Positions 7,556-16,195 of a DNA stretch of 64,000 bases are shown one piece after another (the stretch's first letter is position 1; each line of letters opens with the position of its first letter). Under the pieces are notes generated by a model that was given only the letters and a program-made list of their open reading frames with translations, had not been told where the DNA came from and ran no database searches. The position numbers were made by a program, and so were the translations under genes. The stretch is from Blautia sp. (GTDB lineage: Bacteria > Bacillota > Clostridia > Lachnospirales > Lachnospiraceae), in the NCBI GenBank assembly GCA_029257775.1, contig JARIAQ010000023.1, positions 1 through 64,000 on the forward strand, in the 5' to 3' direction.

Positions 7556-9396
7556 ACATCCTGTTCCTGCTTTCCTACTAAAATCATAACTGTCCTTGGA
7601 GGTACTTCTATCGTTTTTCCTATAATATTTGCTCCATCTTGCAATCTTTCTTCTTTACTATTTTCTGTACAAAGAAGAATCTTCCAGTTGATTTCATTTT
7701 CAGCCCCTGGAAGTGCAATTTCGTGAGAAATCCAATGGAAATTAAAAGCCAAAAATAAAAATTCAGAAGGTTTTCCTGCATATTCCCCACAATACATAAT
7801 ACCTAAAGATCTTGTATCGTTATCCCTTTCCACATACCATGCTTGTCTTCCATGATAGGACATATCTGGATAACCTAATGCATGATAATCACTGCCTTTT
7901 AATTCCTGATTCCAATGTAAAATAGGATTTTCTTTTCTAATTTGAATAGCTTCTTTTACAAATTCCCAAAGGTCTTGCTGATTTTTCTTTCCATTCCAGT
8001 CAATCCAGGATAATTCATTATCCTGACACCACACATTGTTATTTCCTTTCTGGGTATTACCCCATTCATCTCCTTGAAAAATCAAAGGTGTTCCCTGACT
8101 AAATAACAAAAGTGAAAAAGCATTCTTCATCTGTTTCAAGCGAAGCTCTTTAATTGATGTTTTCCGGCTTACCCCTTCCACACCACAATTCCAGCTGCAG
8201 TTATAGGAAATTCCGTCTTGATTTTCTTCTCCATTTGCCTCATTATGACGTTCCTCATAGGAAACCATATCCATAATTGTAAAACCATCCTGATCCGCCA
8301 TATAATTAATAACACCATTACACAAAGGATTTCTTTTTTGACGAAACATAAATTCTTCTATCCTATTTTCATCCCCTTTTAATATATGGCGCATAGAATA
8401 TAAAAATCCCTCATTATACTCTGCTGTATTTTTAAATTTAGGTGCCTCTCCATGGAAAATACCATAGCCATCTACATCGTGGAAAAATAGTTTACAATCA
8501 GCTAATAATGGATCTTTCATAAAAAGTTCTTGAGAAATACCTTCTCCCATAATATGAAATCCATCAATATGATATGTAATTTTCCAATATCGCAGAATAT
8601 CCAACATTTTTGCAAGAGCTGTATGCTTTCCAAAGTAAAACTCCATCATACATTCCATCCCTGCTTCATGAAAAGCATTTACCATAGCTGCAAATTCTTT
8701 TGCAGGATTCTGTGTAGCACAAAATGCTGCCTTAGGCGCAAAATAGCAAGCATCTTCTGTATATCCCCAACAGTTAATTCTCGGATTTATTGCAGTTTCT
8801 TCAACCGCATAATCCCCTACTGTTCCTCTTTTATGAAGCCTTTGCATCTCACTGTATTCATAAGCTGGCATCAATAAAACACCTGTAATCCCTAAATCTT
8901 TTAAGTATTCTATTTTTTCCTGAACTCCACGAAAAGTTCCCTTATCCTTAACTTTTGAAGTTTTACTTTTGGTAAAACTACGTACTTGCAATTTATACAG
9001 AATAGAATCACTAAGTTCTATAGGAACAAATGCCTGATCGTTCCATGAAAATTTGTCTTCCAAATATCCACAACAAATATTTTGATCCTTTTCCCCAAAA
9101 GAAGCCGTATGATACAAAACTTTTGCATAATCGTCCTGTATTACTTCTCCATTTATTTTGTAATTATATTTCAATGGAGCTTTATCAATGCCTTTTACTT
9201 TCATAGAAAGAAGATTTCCTTTTCTTCCTTCTTTTAAAAACGGAATATCTAAAGTTCCTTTTTCTGTATAAAGAAGCAGAACAGCTTCTGTATCTTTTTC
9301 TGCTTCCAATGTAAATACAAAACCATCCTTCTGCTTTTCTACACCCTTGTTCCATACATCCCCAACTACTGTTTCTATTTCTTTTTCTCCGCGCAT
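7507..9396 (-). CDS. GH13 (GlgX/isoamylase-like) protein lacking catalytic residues
   Basis: A 629-residue protein with the architecture of glycogen-debranching GH13 enzymes: a CBM48-like N-terminal domain (about 1-110), a TIM-barrel region (about 130-520) and a C-terminal beta domain. The stretch INYMADQDGFT...ERHNEANGEENQDG aligns with the GlgX region IV and its downstream signature. Yet region I reads MMEFYFGKH where DVVxNH is expected, region II reads IDGFHIM (Met283 in place of the nucleophile Asp), region III reads LFFHDVD (His306 in place of the acid/base Glu), and region IV has Gln369 for His, keeping only Asp370. It is therefore probably a non-catalytic glycan-binding or regulatory relative. 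It overlaps the ClC gene by 22 bases and starts after GGAGGAAGT. Confidence 0.8.
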   Translation of the reverse strand: MRGEKEIETVVGDVWNKGVEKQKDGFVFTLEAEKDTEAVLLLYTEKGTLDIPFLKEGRKGNLLSMKVKGIDKAPLKYNYKINGEVIQDDYAKVLYHTASFGEKDQNICCGYLEDKFSWNDQAFVPIELSDSILYKLQVRSFTKSKTSKVKDKGTFRGVQEKIEYLKDLGITGVLLMPAYEYSEMQRLHKRGTVGDYAVEETAINPRINCWGYTEDACYFAPKAAFCATQNPAKEFAAMVNAFHEAGMECMMEFYFGKHTALAKMLDILRYWKITYHIDGFHIMGEGISQELFMKDPLLADCKLFFHDVDGYGIFHGEAPKFKNTAEYNEGFLYSMRHILKGDENRIEEFMFRQKRNPLCNGVINYMADQDGFTIMDMVSYEERHNEANGEENQDGISYNCSWNCGVEGVSRKTSIKELRLKQMKNAFSLLLFSQGTPLIFQGDEWGNTQKGNNNVWCQDNELSWIDWNGKKNQQDLWEFVKEAIQIRKENPILHWNQELKGSDYHALGYPDMSYHGRQAWYVERDNDTRSLGIMYCGEYAGKPSEFLFLAFNFHWISHEIALPGAENEINWKILLCTENSKEERLQDGANIIGKTIEVPPRTVMILVGKQEQDVCGFGSILKRLQSTSF

Positions 9397-10940
9397 ACTT
9401 CCTCCATATAATCATATACTGCTGGGGCATCCTTTTCATCCGTTAGTGTTACTAAAATATCTCCCGGAAACAATATGGTTCTTCCTTTCGGGATTAGTTC
9501 ATTTCCACCTCGTTTTATGGATACCATCAAACAATTTTTGGGCCATTCAATCTGCTGAATCATCTTATCCTGCAATAAACTATTATGGCAAATAACAAAT
9601 TCTTGTAAAAGCTTTTCGCCTTTACTCTCTGGAATCCTTTCTCCACGTCTCTTTAATAATCCATTTAAAAGGCTTTCATAAATAGGTTCTGATTTTAATG
9701 CTGAGGCCACTAAATAAGCCACAATAGACACTAACGACATAGAAAGCATCTGGCTTACCTGACCTGTCATTTCAAAAATCAAAATAATCCCTGTAATCGG
9801 CGCTCTTACAATAGCCGTAAAATACCCTGCCATAGCAAGAAGGACCATATTGCTGATATAAGATGCATCCAATCCCATGTACTGCACTGCAAATGTGCTA
9901 TAAATTCCTCCTAAAAGTGCACCTAATACTAAAAGTGGAAAGAAAATTCCTCCTGGTGCTCCCGATCCAAAACAGATAAGAGAAAATAAAAATTTAACTA
10001 TAAATAACACGAAAAGAGAAGTAAGAATCATTTTCCCTTCTGCTGCCCTATCAATCAAAAAATGTCCACTTCCCAATACTTGAGGCATTACCAGCCCTAA
10101 TATTCCTGCAAGTAAAAAAGGTATAAAAAGCCGTGTTGTTTCATTTAAGCACTTTGCTTTAAAATACATATTCTGAACTTTCAGAGTCAGTTTATTATAA
10201 ATAACACCCATAACACCCAAAATCACACCTAAAATAACAATATGCCAGTAATATTGAGGAGGCATTTCTTTTCCAACATCAAATTGAAATACCGGCTGAA
10301 ATCCCATAAACTGACTGGAAATATAATCGGCGGTAATCGATGCTGTCATAACGGATATTAAAACAGATACGGAAAAGTTTTTATGTATTTCTTCCAGTGA
10401 AAACATAACACCGGCTAAAGGTGCATGAAAAGCAGCCGCAAGTCCTGCACTAGCCCCACAAGTAATTAAATATTTTTCCTCTGTTCTCCCTCTATCTAAT
10501 GTTTGAGAAACTGCTTTTCCTGTCATAGCCCCAATCTGTATAGACGGGCCTTCCCTTCCGAGAGAAAGTCCCGAAAATAATGCCAGAAAACCGCCTAAAA
10601 ATTTTGCAGGCAGTACACGCCACCATACTTGATTTAATTTTCCCATCATTTCTCCCTCTACTTGAGGAATTCCACTTCCGGAAATCATGGGTTCATACTT
10701 TACCAATTTCCCTACAATCAAAGCAATTATAAACAATGCGATAAACCAAAATGCTGCTACAAGTGGTTCTTGTCTTGCATATTCTAATACTTTATTCATA
10801 CCTTTATTGGCGTATTCCAAAATAATACGATATAACAAGACTACAACACCAGCGACAGCTCCTACCAAAAATCCTTCTGCTGTAAGAATTGTCTTAAAGT
10901 GCTCTGCTCTTTTCATTAAATGAGATGTATCTTTCTCCAA
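9375..10940 (-). CDS. ClC-family chloride channel / H+/Cl- exchanger with TrkA-C domain
   Basis: A 521-residue ClC protein. The selectivity motifs are present: GSGIPQVE (about residue 88), GREGPSIQIG (gating Glu, about 128) and GAPGGIFFP (about 330). The FSLEEIHKNF segment keeps a glutamate at the internal proton site, which favours exchange over channel activity. The last 80 residues (ISLQ... replaced here by WPKNCLMVSIKRGGNELIP onward) form a TrkA-C/RCK_C domain that could bind a ligand. The frame opens at TTG (10940) after GAGGGGG; the first ATG is eight codons in and has no well-spaced site. First gene of the ClC-GH13-DUF5662-DUF4203 run. Confidence 0.9.
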   Translation of the reverse strand: MEKDTSHLMKRAEHFKTILTAEGFLVGAVAGVVVLLYRIILEYANKGMNKVLEYARQEPLVAAFWFIALFIIALIVGKLVKYEPMISGSGIPQVEGEMMGKLNQVWWRVLPAKFLGGFLALFSGLSLGREGPSIQIGAMTGKAVSQTLDRGRTEEKYLITCGASAGLAAAFHAPLAGVMFSLEEIHKNFSVSVLISVMTASITADYISSQFMGFQPVFQFDVGKEMPPQYYWHIVILGVILGVMGVIYNKLTLKVQNMYFKAKCLNETTRLFIPFLLAGILGLVMPQVLGSGHFLIDRAAEGKMILTSLFVLFIVKFLFSLICFGSGAPGGIFFPLLVLGALLGGIYSTFAVQYMGLDASYISNMVLLAMAGYFTAIVRAPITGIILIFEMTGQVSQMLSMSLVSIVAYLVASALKSEPIYESLLNGLLKRRGERIPESKGEKLLQEFVICHNSLLQDKMIQQIEWPKNCLMVSIKRGGNELIPKGRTILFPGDILVTLTDEKDAPAVYDYMEEVCAEKKK

Positions 10941-11026
10941 GCTCTTTTCCCCCTCTCTGATCAGAACAAAAGCTGTTCATTTTCCATTATACGTGTCTGG
11001 AAATAAAAATGCAAATCCTTTCTGTA

Positions 11027-11055
11027 TTGCATTCCCTTTTCGTATCTGGTAAAAT
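11027..11055 (+). promoter_or_regulatory. Promoter of the DUF1292 gene
   Basis: -35 TTGCAT (11027-11032) and -10 TAAAAT (11050-11055) are 17 bases apart, 36 bases ahead of the start codon. Confidence 0.7.
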
Positions 11056-11090
11056 GTTTTTAAAACTTAAATTAAGAAAGAGGTTAAAAA

Positions 11091-11501
11091 ATGAGCGAAA
11101 AGACATATACAACCGATATTGAAAGCTGTAATCCAAGTGACTGTGCTTCTTGTACTGCAAATTGCAGCAGTGCAGGTGGAAATAATCAGGGAACTATTCC
11201 AAAAGTTCCAAATCCTACGATCAAATTAACTCTTGAAGATGATACTGTTTTAGAATGTGCTGTACTCACTACCTTTCCTGTAGAAGGATTTGGAGAATAT
11301 ATTGCACTGGTACCATTAAATGAAAACGGTAAAAACACAGATGGGGAAACTTATTTATTCCGCTATGCAGAAGAAAATGATGCGCCTGTTGTTACCAACA
11401 TTGAAAGAGAAGATGAATATATGGCAGCTGCAGAAGCATTCCATGATTTTATTGCTAACTTAAAATCCGAATCCGATCTTGAAGAAGAAAGCGAAAACTA
11501 A
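11091..11501 (+). CDS. DUF1292 protein with N-terminal cysteine cluster
   Basis: A 136-residue acidic protein. Residues 45-110 match the DUF1292 pattern (ITLEDDTVLECAVLxxFPVEGFGEYIALVPL), a beta-rich domain of unknown function found next to yrrK/yrzL-type genes in Firmicutes. Unusually, residues 13-25 carry four cysteines (CNPSDCASCTANC), which could bind a metal or an Fe-S cluster, although the last two spacings are not those of a classic motif. It is the only plus-strand gene in the first 33 kb and has its own promoter and a shared terminator. Confidence 0.75.
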   Translation: MSEKTYTTDIESCNPSDCASCTANCSSAGGNNQGTIPKVPNPTIKLTLEDDTVLECAVLTTFPVEGFGEYIALVPLNENGKNTDGETYLFRYAEENDAPVVTNIEREDEYMAAAEAFHDFIANLKSESDLEEESEN

Positions 11502-11526
11502 ACTTCAAATTTTAGAAATAATTTTT

Positions 11527-11575
11527 AATAAAAACTTCCCCCTTTGGCAAATTAAAATAGATTTTCCAAAGGGGG
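11527..11575 (-). terminator. Terminator between convergent DUF1292 and fabV genes
   Basis: CCCCCTTTGG (11538-11547) pairs with CCAAAGGGGG (11566-11575). On the minus strand the stem is followed by AAGTTTTTATT, so it ends fabV; the stem may also slow plus-strand transcription, but it has no T tract in that direction. Confidence 0.8.
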
Positions 11576-11581
11576 GCTCTA

Positions 11582-12763
11582 TTAATGTTCTATACTGGGA
11601 ATAGAACATTCTATATCTACATCTTTTTCATAATCCACTTCCGGAACATAAAATCCAAACATCTGGTAAAAATCTTCCCAATATCCTTCAATGTCAGAAA
11701 TTTCTGTAACATTTTCTGTTGTCACTTCTTTCCAAGCCTCAACAACTTTTTTCTGTACTTTCTCTGACAATTCCCAGTCATCCATACGAATTCTGCCTTT
11801 CTCATCTACAGGTACTTCTTCTTCAAAAAGTTTTTCTTTAAAAAGACGTGAGATCTGCTGAATACATCCTTCATGATTTCCTGCTTCTTTCATAATCTTA
11901 TATAAAATAGCAAAATACAAAGGTACAATAGGAATTGCTGCGCTGGCCTGTGTCACTAAGGCTTTATTCACCGAAACATACGCTTGCAATTTAGGAAATT
12001 TTTCTTTGATAATTTTTGCAGTATTTTCCAAATGACGTTTTGCCTGTCCGATTGTTCCATCAAAATATATGGGATAAGTAAGTTCTGGTCCAATATAAGA
12101 ATATGCTACAGTATACGCATCTTCTTCTATAGCATTTGCTTTTTTTAATGCTTCTATCCATTCTAGCCAATCCTCGCCCCCCATAACTTTTATGGTTCCC
12201 TGAATTTCTTCTAACTCGGCAGGATCTACTGTTTTTTCCACAATAGTATTATTTCTTAGATCTAAACTTTTTTCAGTAAAAGATTCTTTGGTTGTCTTTA
12301 AAGAAGAAACCCACAAATTTCCATCTTTATCTGTACGTCTGGGAGCTGCAAGGCTGTAAATGACCATATCTACCTTCCCCCAGTCTTGCTTAATTAAATG
12401 AATTGTTTTCTCCTTTATCTCTTCAGAAAAAGCATCTCCATTAATAGATTTTGCATAAATCCCTGCTTTTTTTGCCTCTTCCTCAAAAGCCACTGTATTA
12501 TACCATCCCGGGGTAGCTGTACGTTTTCCATTAGAAGGTTTTTCAAAGAAAACACCAATAGTATCTGCCTGACATCCAAATCCTGCTGTAATTCTGCTTG
12601 CTAGACCATATCCTGTAGATGCTCCAATTATTAACACCTTTTTTGGACATTTATTTATATTCTGAGCTTTTACATAAGCAATTTGCTGTTTTATATTTTC
12701 TCTGCACCCTTCTGGATGAGCTGTAGTACAAATAAACTCTCTTACCTTTGGTTCTATTATCAT
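11582..12763 (-). CDS. fabV: Trans-2-enoyl-ACP/CoA reductase FabV
   Basis: FabV reduces trans-2-enoyl thioesters with NADH, in fatty acid elongation or, in Clostridia, in butyrate-type pathways (Ter). The 393-residue product has the Rossmann start KKVLIIGASTGYGLASRI, the conserved TATPGWYN segment and the Y-x8-K active site (YFDGTIGQAKRHLE). The frame opens 14 codons earlier, but the ATG at 12763 follows AGGAGG and gives the canonical MII.P.VR start. FabV-type reductases are known to be triclosan-insensitive. No other fab genes are adjacent. Confidence 0.93.
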   Translation of the reverse strand: MIIEPKVREFICTTAHPEGCRENIKQQIAYVKAQNINKCPKKVLIIGASTGYGLASRITAGFGCQADTIGVFFEKPSNGKRTATPGWYNTVAFEEEAKKAGIYAKSINGDAFSEEIKEKTIHLIKQDWGKVDMVIYSLAAPRRTDKDGNLWVSSLKTTKESFTEKSLDLRNNTIVEKTVDPAELEEIQGTIKVMGGEDWLEWIEALKKANAIEEDAYTVAYSYIGPELTYPIYFDGTIGQAKRHLENTAKIIKEKFPKLQAYVSVNKALVTQASAAIPIVPLYFAILYKIMKEAGNHEGCIQQISRLFKEKLFEEEVPVDEKGRIRMDDWELSEKVQKKVVEAWKEVTTENVTEISDIEGYWEDFYQMFGFYVPEVDYEKDVDIECSIPSIEH

Positions 12764-12833
12764 TCTTTTATCCTCCTGGAGATTTGAATTTACTATGGTA
12801 TTCAATTATTTTGATTCTCAAAATATATTATCA

Positions 12834-12879
12834 TAAAAAAAGATAACATGCAAGTAATTCCTTTATCTTACATGCTATC
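12834..12879 (-). terminator. Rho-independent terminator of the nrdG-dut transcript
   Basis: On the minus strand a 13-base stem (GATAGCATG... pairing with CATGTTATC) closes a loop of about 13 bases and is followed by seven T residues. It lies just after the dut stop. Confidence 0.85.
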
Positions 12880-12886
12880 CTTCTCT

Positions 12887-13402
12887 TTATTTTCCTGTTG
12901 TGCTTCCAAATCCACCATTTCTTATGGCAGTTGCATCATCATCTACAGTAATTCCGTACTCCAAAAAAATTCCCTGTGCAAATCCGGTTCCAGCTTCCAC
13001 CTGAACAGTTTTTCCTTCTCTTGAGTCGTTTGTAATCTTAATAAAAATATGACCTTCATTATCTGAATGGAAATAGTCGCTATCAATAATTCCCACCGTA
13101 TTATTCAACTGCAAACGGAATTTAAAACCCAATCCGCTTCTTGGATATAATTTCAACACCCAATCATTTTCCATTTCTGCACGAATTCCTGTAGGAATTT
13201 TTAAACTTTCGCCGGGTTTTAATTCAAAATCTACCGGACTGAAAAAGTCATATCCTGCACTTCCTGCAGTAGCTCTCCTAGGCAATTTTAAAGTGTTATA
13301 AATTTTCTTCGCTTCTGTTTCCTCTCTATCCGCAAAACAATCTAAAAATCCTTCTATAAATTGTGCCTCACTTACTTTATGAAATTTTGCAATTCTTCTC
13401 AT
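12887..13402 (-). CDS. dut: dUTP diphosphatase
   Basis: Dut hydrolyses dUTP to dUMP and pyrophosphate, keeping uracil out of DNA and feeding thymidylate synthesis. The 171-residue trimeric-type enzyme has all five motifs: AGSAGYDF (I), PRSGLGFK (II), GIIDSDYF (III), GTGFAQGIF (IV) and RNGGFGSTTGK (V). Its first 35 residues (RIAKFHKVSEAQFIEGF) are an N-terminal extension beyond the usual core. It starts after AGGAGG, eight bases downstream of nrdG, forming a two-gene deoxynucleotide unit. Confidence 0.93.
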   Translation of the reverse strand: MRRIAKFHKVSEAQFIEGFLDCFADREETEAKKIYNTLKLPRRATAGSAGYDFFSPVDFELKPGESLKIPTGIRAEMENDWVLKLYPRSGLGFKFRLQLNNTVGIIDSDYFHSDNEGHIFIKITNDSREGKTVQVEAGTGFAQGIFLEYGITVDDDATAIRNGGFGSTTGK

Positions 13403-13410
13403 ATTTCCTC

Positions 13411-13899
13411 CTAAGCATGTAATACTACTGTACTTGTTTTCAAAGACTGCTGTACATCAATTACTCTTTGATTGGAGCTACCCTTCCATTTTAAAGAAAC
13501 ATCTTTTTTCTCCTCTACAAATTCTCCATCTACCAGTACATCAATATATGCAAGAATGTCCAAATCCTGAATATTTTCCCATAAAGAACCTGTATACAGC
13601 CAAATCGTTTTTTTCGGATATTTTTCTTTAATTTCTTTTGTCAAATCTGTTATATCGGAAATATTTCCCCAATATAAAGGATCACCACCGGAAAATGTGA
13701 TTCCCGCAATATAGCTTTTATCTAACTGTTGAAAAATCTCTTCCTTAGCAGCATCATCAAATTCTAATCCACTGTTTGGATCCCATGTTACTGGATTTTG
13801 ACAACCTTTACAGCCATGGTCGCAACCTGCCACCCACAGAACTGTCCGAAGTCCATCACCATTTAACATATCGTCTTTCGTAATATTGTGATAACGCAT
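13411..13899 (-). CDS. nrdG: Anaerobic ribonucleotide reductase-activating protein
   Basis: NrdG is the radical SAM activase that makes the glycyl radical of the class III reductase NrdD. The 162-residue product has the CX3CX2C cluster at Cys26, Cys30 and Cys33, and the GGDPL motif that contacts SAM (TFSGGDPLYWGN). A GTG nine bases upstream lies inside the GAGGTG Shine-Dalgarno, so the ATG at 13899 is the start. NrdD is not next to it; here nrdG is paired with dut. Confidence 0.92.
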   Translation of the reverse strand: MRYHNITKDDMLNGDGLRTVLWVAGCDHGCKGCQNPVTWDPNSGLEFDDAAKEEIFQQLDKSYIAGITFSGGDPLYWGNISDITDLTKEIKEKYPKKTIWLYTGSLWENIQDLDILAYIDVLVDGEFVEEKKDVSLKWKGSSNQRVIDVQQSLKTSTVVLHA

Positions 13900-13931
13900 A
13901 TTCTTCACCTCTATATTTTCCTTTTCGAGGT

Positions 13932-13967
13932 AAAAAAAGGGCGCATACTCTCATTTCTGCTGCCCCC
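13932..13967 (-). terminator. Rho-independent terminator of pnp
   Basis: On the minus strand GGGGCAGCA pairs with TGCGCCC with one bulged A, and is followed by TTTTTTT. It lies 24 bases after the pnp stop. Confidence 0.75.
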
Positions 13968-13990
13968 TTTTTCATCTCTATATCTAACTT

Positions 13991-16084
13991 TTATACTTCT
14001 TCTGGAACATCTTTCATACTAAAGCTAATACGTCCCATTTTATCTTTTCCAAGACAAATAACCTTAACAACATCACCAATAGAAAGTACATCTTCAACTT
14101 TTTCGATTCTTTCTTTTGCAATCTTAGAAATATGCACCATTCCTTCTTTTCCAGGTGCAAATTCTAAAAATGCTCCAAAATCTTTAATGCTAATAACTTT
14201 TCCTGTAAAAATCTGACCTTCCTGATAATCTGTTGTAATAGTTTTAATGTATTGAACAGCTTTATCCATCATATGCTGGTCTGTTCCGCAAATAGAAACA
14301 CCACCATTGTCATCAATGTCAATCTTAACACCTGTTTCATCAATAATGGCATTGATTGTCTTTCCTCTCTGCCCTACAACATCACCAATCTTTTCTGGAT
14401 CAATCTGAATCTGAACAATTTTTGGAGCATACTTGCTTACTGTTTCTCTAGGAGCAGAAATACATTTTTCCATAACCTCTGTCAAAATATATTCTCTTGC
14501 TTCTTTTGTTCTTGCAATTGCTTCTTCAATAATCTGTCTTGTCAAACCATGAATTTTAATATCCATCTGAATGGCTGTAATACCATCATGTGTACCGGCA
14601 ACTTTAAAGTCCATATCACCAAAGAAATCTTCCAGTCCCTGAATATCTGTAAGCACCAAGTAATCATCATCTGTTTCTCCAGTAACCAAACCACAGGAAA
14701 TTCCTGCTACTGGCTTCTTAATTGGTACACCTGCTGCCATAAGAGACATGGTAGATGCACAAATACTTGCCTGAGAAGTAGAACCATTAGATTCAAAGGT
14801 TTCTGATACTGTACGAATCGCATAAGGGAACTCTTCTACCCCTGGGATAACCGGTACTAATGCTCTCTCTGCCAGTGCACCATGTCCAATTTCACGACGT
14901 CCTGGTCCTCTTGATGGTTTTGTTTCACCAACAGAATAAGAAGGGAAGTTATAGTGGTGCATATAACGTTTGCTTACTTCAAATTCATCTAATCCATCTA
15001 ATCTCTGCGCTTCTGATAAAGGAGCCAGTGTTGTAATTGTACAAATCTGTGTTTGACCTCTTGTAAACATTGCAGATCCATGAACTCTTGGAATAATATC
15101 TGTTTCTGCTGCTAAAGGACGAATCTGTGTAATCGCTCTTCCATCTGGTCTTTTGTGATCTTTTAAGATCATCTTACGAACAGTTTTCTTCTGATACTGA
15201 TAAACAGCTTCCCCTAATACAGCCAGCCATTCTTCATTTTCAGCAAAAGCTTCTTCTAATTTTTCTGTAATCACACGAATATTTTCTTCACGAACCTGTT
15301 TTTCATCTGTAAATACAGCTTCTTCCATTTCTTCCGGTGTAACAATTTCTTTTATTGCAGCGAATAATTCTTCTGGAACTGCACAACTTTCATAGCTATG
15401 CTTCTCTTTTCCGCATTCTTCAACAATTTTATCAATAAATGCAATAATTTCCTGATTTACTTCGTGGGCTTTAAAAATTGCTTCAATCATTTTTGCTTCA
15501 GGAATTTCATTTGCTCCTGCTTCAATCATGATTACTTTTTCTCTTGTAGATGCCACAGTAAGCTGAAGATCAGAAATTTCTTTCTGCGCCAAAGAAGGAT
15601 TGACAACCAATTCTCCATTTACCATACCAATCTGTGTTGCTGCACAAGGTCCATCAAATGGAATATCAGAAATGCAAGTTGCAATAGAGGAGCCCAGCAT
15701 TGCCACAACTTCTGGATTGCACTCAGAATCAACTGCCATAACCATATTGTTTAAAGTTACATCATTTCTGTAATCTTTTGGGAATAACGGACGCATTGGT
15801 CTATCAATAACACGAGAAGTTAAAATTGCATGTTCACTAGCTTTTCCTTCTCTTTTATTAAATCCACCTGGAATTTTACCTACTGCATACATTTTTTCTT
15901 CATATTCTACACTTAATGGAAAGAAATCAATTCCTTCTCTTGGCTTATCAGAAGCCGTTGCTGTAGATAATACGGTTGTATCACCATAACGCATAAGTGC
16001 AGCACCATTTGCCTGTTTTGCTACACGTCCTATATCAACTGTCAGAGTTCTTCCTGCCAGTTCCATTGAAAAACTTTTATACAT
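13991..16084 (-). CDS. pnp: Polyribonucleotide nucleotidyltransferase (PNPase)
   Basis: PNPase degrades RNA 3' to 5' using phosphate. The 697-residue product has the full layout: two RNase PH-like domains (about 1-215 and 310-540, with the conserved FTRGQTQ and EFPYAIRTVSE), a helical linker, a KH domain (about 550-615, with IGDVVGQRGKTI) and an S1 domain (about 617-690, with GKVISIKDFGAFLEF). The start follows GGAGAT. Although it follows rpsO, a strong terminator lies between them and pnp seems to have its own promoter and a long leader hairpin, suggesting separate control. Confidence 0.96.
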   Translation of the reverse strand: MYKSFSMELAGRTLTVDIGRVAKQANGAALMRYGDTTVLSTATASDKPREGIDFFPLSVEYEEKMYAVGKIPGGFNKREGKASEHAILTSRVIDRPMRPLFPKDYRNDVTLNNMVMAVDSECNPEVVAMLGSSIATCISDIPFDGPCAATQIGMVNGELVVNPSLAQKEISDLQLTVASTREKVIMIEAGANEIPEAKMIEAIFKAHEVNQEIIAFIDKIVEECGKEKHSYESCAVPEELFAAIKEIVTPEEMEEAVFTDEKQVREENIRVITEKLEEAFAENEEWLAVLGEAVYQYQKKTVRKMILKDHKRPDGRAITQIRPLAAETDIIPRVHGSAMFTRGQTQICTITTLAPLSEAQRLDGLDEFEVSKRYMHHYNFPSYSVGETKPSRGPGRREIGHGALAERALVPVIPGVEEFPYAIRTVSETFESNGSTSQASICASTMSLMAAGVPIKKPVAGISCGLVTGETDDDYLVLTDIQGLEDFFGDMDFKVAGTHDGITAIQMDIKIHGLTRQIIEEAIARTKEAREYILTEVMEKCISAPRETVSKYAPKIVQIQIDPEKIGDVVGQRGKTINAIIDETGVKIDIDDNGGVSICGTDQHMMDKAVQYIKTITTDYQEGQIFTGKVISIKDFGAFLEFAPGKEGMVHISKIAKERIEKVEDVLSIGDVVKVICLGKDKMGRISFSMKDVPEEV

Positions 16085-16108
16085 ACTTTCATCTCCTTTT
16101 TCTTTTTA

Positions 16109-16192
16109 CAGCAAAACCTGTCCGAAACAACTGAAAAATACACTTTTTTAAATGTACTTTTCAGTGGTCTCGGTATCAGAATTTCTTTGCTG
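16109..16192 (-). promoter_or_regulatory. Long hairpin in the pnp 5' leader
   Basis: The 84-base stretch before pnp folds, on the minus strand, into one long interrupted hairpin: CAGCAAA (16186-16192) with TTTGCTG (16109-16115), CCGAGAC (16167-16173) with GTTTCGG (16122-16128), and ACTGAAAAGTACATTT (16150-16165) with its partner 16130-16145. E. coli pnp is known to be autoregulated through RNase III cutting of a leader hairpin; an analogous role here is inference. Confidence 0.7.
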
Positions 16193-16195
16193 TCT

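Noticed and set aside
14252-14806. A long Cys/Asn-rich frame on the plus strand inside pnp
   Set aside because: It is a mirror of the conserved pnp reading frame and looks low-complexity; PNPase is unambiguous there.
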